NCBI GenBank assembly: GCA_016703535.1
Contig: JADJBV010000001.1
Location: 6,810,001-6,874,000, forward strand
DNA from: Deltaproteobacteria bacterium
Lineage (GTDB): Bacteria; Myxococcota; Kuafuiibacteriia; Kuafuiibacteriales; Kuafuiibacteriaceae
DNA length: 64,000 nucleotides
Direction of reading: 5' to 3'
The notes beneath the pieces are model-generated. The model saw nothing but the letters and a program-made list of their open reading frames with translations, ran no database searches and was not told the DNA's origin. Positions 61,601-64,000 of the stretch are shown here, in pieces; the first letter of the stretch is position 1; every line of letters begins with the position of its first letter. The translations under genes and the position numbers were made by a program.

Positions 61601-63287
61601 CACCGTCACCGCGGGCCAATATTTGTCGGCGGCCACCTCGGACGGCGCCACCGGTTGCCCCGGGGACACGGTCCTCGATCTCTACGGCCCCGACGCGGTC
61701 ACCCTTTTGGGATCCGACGACGACGACGGCAACGGCAGCTGCTCGGACATCAACCCCGTGCGCGACCTCTTCGTCCGGGCCTTGCCGGCCGGCACCTACT
61801 ACCTGCGGGTCCGGGGCTTCAACGCTACCACCACCATCAGCAACTACACGCTCACCGTGGTGATCTCCGACAGCATCTGCGGCAACGGCAACATCGAAGG
61901 CCCTGAGCAGTGCGACGACGGCGACACCACCTCCAACGATGGTTGTTCGGCGACCTGCCAGTGGGAGACCGCCGGCACCATCACCGGCGCCGGGGCGACC
62001 ATCAACGGCGCCTTGACCCCTGCCGGCAACATCGACTGGTACCAAGTGACCATCCCGGCCGGCTACGCGCTCCGGGCGGAGGTCAACGCGCCCACCGCGG
62101 GCCTCTGCACCAACACCGACACCGTGCTGCGCCTTTGGGCCGCCAACCGCACCACCGAAATTTTCTCCGATGACGACTCGGGCGTGGACCGCTGCTCCTT
62201 GGTCAACCCCGCGGTCGATCCCGAGGTCCGGGGTTTGGCGGCTGGGACCTACTACCTGAGCGTGGAAGAGTACGGGAACGACTCGGCCGTGGCCGCTTAT
62301 GTCCTGAGTGTGGTCATCGACGCGCCTCGTTGTGGCGACGGCTACGCCAGCGGCACCGAAACCTGCGACGACGGCAACATGGCCAGCAACGACGGCTGCT
62401 CCGCGGCCTGCATCTTCGAGGGCACCGCCGAAGTTGAACCCAACGAAACTCGGACCACCGCCACCGTCCTGTTGGCGGCCGGCCAAACCAGCGGCACCAT
62501 CTTGGGCGGCCTTTCGGTGGCCACCGACTCGGACTACTTCAGCGTGGTGGTCCCGGCCGGCAACCACATCGTCGCCGAGATCACCTCCCCCAACGGCGGT
62601 TGCCCCTTCGACCTGGACCTCGCGCTCTACACGCCCACCGGAGCGACCCGGACCTCGGACGCCCAAGACGGCGTCGACGCTTGTCCTCGGATCGCGCCCG
62701 GCCTCGACACCAACGCCCGGGCCCTCCCGGCGGGCACCTACACTCTCCGGGTCACCGCACCCGGGGCGATCACCCCGGCCATCTACCAGCTGTCGGTGCG
62801 CCTCTTGACCCCGGGTTGCGGCGATCTCTACCAAGACACGGCGCTGAGTGAGACCTGCGATGACGGCAACACCACCAGCGGCGACGGCTGTTCATCGACC
62901 TGCACCTTCGAACAAGCCGAGGTCGAACCCAACGACGCCTTCGGGACCGCCACCCCGATCTCGGGCCAGATGATCCAGGGCAACTTGGCCGCCGGCGAAT
63001 ACGATTGGTTTTCGGTGGTGGTGCCTCAGGGCGCGTCGTTGTCAGCGGCCACCCACCGCGGCGGCCCGGATCAGTGCGCGACGACCCTGGAGTCGAGCAT
63101 CGACGTCTACGGCTTGGATGGCACCACGGTCATCGCCACCGATCTGCAGGACGGGCCCGGATATTGTTCGGTGGTCTACCGCTCCGAGCTCAGCAACCTG
63201 AACGCTGGGACCTACTACATCCGGGTCGGTGGGTTCGCGGCGGCCGACACCTTCGACTACGCCCTGAGCGTGATCGTCACGCCGTGA
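58605..63287 (+). CDS. Giant lipoprotein with Ig-like, PPC-type and DUF4215 Cys-rich repeats
   Basis: 1560 residues (a GTG at 58590, 6 bases after TACACA, is the alternative start). Lipobox IGLAC. Residues ~30-370 are Ig-like repeats; ~370-800 are four FN3/Ig-like units, each about 110 residues, with a recurring HTxxxDGQxxGVA lead and VEYYFxxxD pattern; ~805 onward alternates PPC-type beta-domains (EVEPNNTAAQATPF, DSDYFSVVVPAG, AGTYYLRV) with four DUF4215 modules (CGNG...CDDG...GDGCSATC, around residues 940, 1090, 1245 and 1410). All modules are typical myxobacterial surface parts; no catalytic domain. One exact palindrome lies inside. It converges on bioA with an 11-base overlap. Confidence 0.85.
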   Translation: MGRTGTALILSGFMAIGLACGEPTTDPPIERPPVFPTIERFDVSSPTVSAGQTVRLSYRVKNATFVSITPNLIAGTAQLEGMVETAPIGETTTFTLTAASEVGETSRSVVVTVVAGEVMIESFLASEPVIAPGSSTNLQWTTRAATRVSLAVQGGAVLIERAEAVGELAVSPSTNTTYVLTVEGLGGPKTAQLLVLVGLEPRVVTFVADPPQITLGGTGSTLRWEAVNASAITIRDGRGQVVVANAPLTGTQAVNPTVDTTYMLVASSPVGSAAAMASIAVLPAGSARILEFTANPTVLTGPGDTVITWNTADADTVDLLANGTTVTTFPRTAAGTLSLRLDSTSDLELVAENGAGTTRATVMVTVGAPDTTGPVIQHNALSNGQPEDVALDVVATITDDASAVGTATLFYRTVGDANYQSLTLLAQGNDRYQAQIPAVAVRSPGVEYYLLATDNAPATNASTLPIGAPANVFTCTVLPIDTAGPNVMHTRVPDDRQEGTAISVSAMATDASGVASVFLYYKRQTDALYTRLTLTQAGNEWSGTIPANEIVPPGLDYYLEASDVRTPANVTRDPSNAPTTVYSFRVIALDLTPPGVTHMPIANGQAGNVAVTISADVTDPSGVDTVQLFYKHRNQANYTAVAMTGAGDTKVAQIPAVAVQEPGVDYYFQVTDLAAPPNVGRIPVTAPGTPYAFSVTPVDMAAPSIQHTVLADGQPAGVARPISAVVADGSGVSQVTLHYRTTGGGTYSTLAMAGGPTYVATIPANGVATPGVEYYFEAVDSSPNANRALLPATAPTAVYSFRTGIAEVEPNNTAAQATPFLGAAATPLIGLGQISPATDRDFYTIDVPTGARLNLRAEVTIGGVGLCPTSDPRLYLYASDGTTVLVNDDQDGVANCPLIDAATDSGARDLAPGRYYLAVEESGQNAIIAAYELRVLLTPIACGNGLLERSSEQCEDSNVMAGDGCSATCQIEADGTFSGTGGSLTGAITPAGDSDYFAVTVTAGQYLSAATSDGATGCPGDTVLDLYGPDAVTLLGSDDDDGNGSCSDINPVRDLFVRALPAGTYYLRVRGFNATTTISNYTLTVVISDSICGNGNIEGPEQCDDGDTTSNDGCSATCQWETAGTITGAGATINGALTPAGNIDWYQVTIPAGYALRAEVNAPTAGLCTNTDTVLRLWAANRTTEIFSDDDSGVDRCSLVNPAVDPEVRGLAAGTYYLSVEEYGNDSAVAAYVLSVVIDAPRCGDGYASGTETCDDGNMASNDGCSAACIFEGTAEVEPNETRTTATVLLAAGQTSGTILGGLSVATDSDYFSVVVPAGNHIVAEITSPNGGCPFDLDLALYTPTGATRTSDAQDGVDACPRIAPGLDTNARALPAGTYTLRVTAPGAITPAIYQLSVRLLTPGCGDLYQDTALSETCDDGNTTSGDGCSSTCTFEQAEVEPNDAFGTATPISGQMIQGNLAAGEYDWFSVVVPQGASLSAATHRGGPDQCATTLESSIDVYGLDGTTVIATDLQDGPGYCSVVYRSELSNLNAGTYYIRVGGFAAADTFDYALSVIVTP
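60803..60816. repeat. GCAAG-N4-CTTGC palindrome copy 10
   Basis: GCAAGTTACCTTGC inside the giant lipoprotein gene. Codon phase CAA-GTT-ACC-TTG. Confidence 0.7.
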
Positions 63288-64000
63288 GCACCCGGCGGAT
63301 CGCCGCGGTCAAAGTGCCCAACTCCTCGGGCGTGATGGTCAACGACGGCATCAGATAAACGACCTTGCCCAGCGGGCGGATCCAGACGCCTTCGTTCACG
63401 AACAACTGGCGCAGGCCCTCCAGATCGTCCAAGCGCTCCAGCTCCACCGCCCCCATCGCCCCCAAAGTTCGCACCGCCTTGATCCCGGGGTGCCCCACCA
63501 GGGGTCCCAACTCAGCCTTTAGTTGAGCGGCGATCTGCGGCACCGCGGCCAGGCGAACGCCGTCTTCGAACAAGCTCAAGGACGCCAAGGCCGCCCGGGC
63601 CGCCAGTGGGTTGCCCATGAAGGTGGGCCCGTGCATCAAGGCTTGCTCCGGCCGATCGCCCCAAAAAGCCTGGAAAACAGCCTCGGTGGCGACCGTCGCG
63701 GCCATGGGCAAGGTGCCCCCGGTCAGGGCCTTGGAGAGGCAAATCAGATCGGGGACCACCGCGGCCTGCTGGCAGGCGAACATGGTGCCGGTGCGCCCGA
63801 AGCCGGTGGCGATCTCATCGTAGATCACCAAAAGCCCGTGGGCCCGGCAGAGTTCGGTCAAGGTGCGAAGGCATTCTACTGAATGGACCCGCATCCCCCC
63901 CGCCCCTTGCAGCAAGGGCTCGACGATCACCGCCGCCAGCTCGTGGCCATGAAGCTCGAGGTGCCGGGAGAGGGCCGCAGTGCTCTCCGGGTCCTCGGGC
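63277..64000 (-). CDS. bioA: Adenosylmethionine-8-amino-7-oxononanoate transaminase BioA (C-terminal part)
   Basis: About 240 residues visible; the gene runs off the right edge. It is the C-terminal half of a class III aminotransferase: VIYDEIATGFGRTG (the PLP-ring-binding Asp and the BioA-type signature), FACQQAAVVPDL, LSKALTGGTLPMAA with the Schiff-base Lys, and HGPTFMGNPLAA. This pattern is that of BioA, which uses SAM to amino-transfer in biotin synthesis; other class III transaminases are the alternative. Convergent with the giant lipoprotein gene, overlapping 11 bases. Confidence 0.9.
   Translation of the reverse strand, partial: PEDPESTAALSRHLELHGHELAAVIVEPLLQGAGGMRVHSVECLRTLTELCRAHGLLVIYDEIATGFGRTGTMFACQQAAVVPDLICLSKALTGGTLPMAATVATEAVFQAFWGDRPEQALMHGPTFMGNPLAARAALASLSLFEDGVRLAAVPQIAAQLKAELGPLVGHPGIKAVRTLGAMGAVELERLDDLEGLRQLFVNEGVWIRPLGKVVYLMPSLTITPEELGTLTAAIRRVLTA

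Noticed and set aside
59988..62834. 948-residue open frame opposite the giant DUF4215 lipoprotein
   Set aside because: Antisense shadow; Gly/Val/Asp-rich without motifs, while the sense strand has clear repeat domains.

Overview
The window is high-GC bacterial DNA (sampled 60-base lines of ordinary genes run near 67% G+C) and looks like a member of the Myxococcota (old delta-proteobacteria), most like the Polyangia/Sandaracinus-type lineages. The signs are: many lipoproteins with Asp/Gly/Ala-rich 'DAG' linkers after the lipobox, a MYXO-CTERM sorting tail, DUF4215-type Cys-rich repeats, collagen-like Gly-X-Y proteins, FG-GAP surface proteins, an ECF-type sigma/anti-sigma pair and a Hanks-type kinase. 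No species call is possible. No rRNA, tRNA, IS element or CRISPR array was seen. Genes are packed tightly, with 1-4 bp overlaps inside operons and 10-16 bp overlaps between several convergent genes.

Layout. 1-6.3 kb: 3' end of a di-heme cytochrome c peroxidase-like gene, DAG lipoproteins, a secreted methyltransferase-like protein, an MsrQ-like haem membrane protein and a TPR membrane protein. 6.3-13.1 kb: uvrA, an AAA ATPase, and a lipoprotein/collagen-like operon. 13.2-21.9 kb: AraC regulator, cupin, a secreted protein, a sigma factor/anti-sigma/SUMF1-lipoprotein operon, then two EGF-linker lipoproteins that look like polysaccharide-active enzymes (the second heparinase II/III-like), closed by a terminator. 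22.0-26.3 kb: a lower-GC two-gene unit that I read as a Hachiman anti-phage defence system (HamA nuclease plus HamB helicase), followed by a small excisionase-type HTH gene with its own promoter/operator. 27.4-34.2 kb: nadA-alr, a lipoprotein, a PP2C phosphatase, and an alpha/beta hydrolase with a LysR regulator. 34.2-44.4 kb: a giant FG-GAP lipoprotein divergent from a four-gene cytochrome/DUF1549-like/DUF1501 operon, a MYXO-CTERM protein and a pseudopilin. 44.5-50.9 kb: Ser/Thr kinase, gyrB, and small secreted/methyltransferase genes. 50.9-64 kb: sulfatase, divergent moeB (with N-terminal rhodanese) and moaA, several secreted proteins, one frameshifted lipoprotein gene, a giant DUF4215/PPC-type lipoprotein and the 3' part of bioA.

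The most unusual signals are at the DNA level. (1) A dispersed palindrome, GCAAG-N4-CTTGC, occurs 10 times exactly (plus near matches), nearly always inside genes and mostly in one codon phase, and is clustered at 13.5-18.5 kb. (2) A TANNNT hexamer ends 6-9 bases before the start codon of many first-in-operon genes that lack a ribosome binding site, which suggests leaderless transcription as a normal mode. Internal operon genes instead have clear AGGAG-type sites. (3) A 12-G tract at the end of the SUMF1-like gene would fuse it to the next lipoprotein gene if one G were lost.
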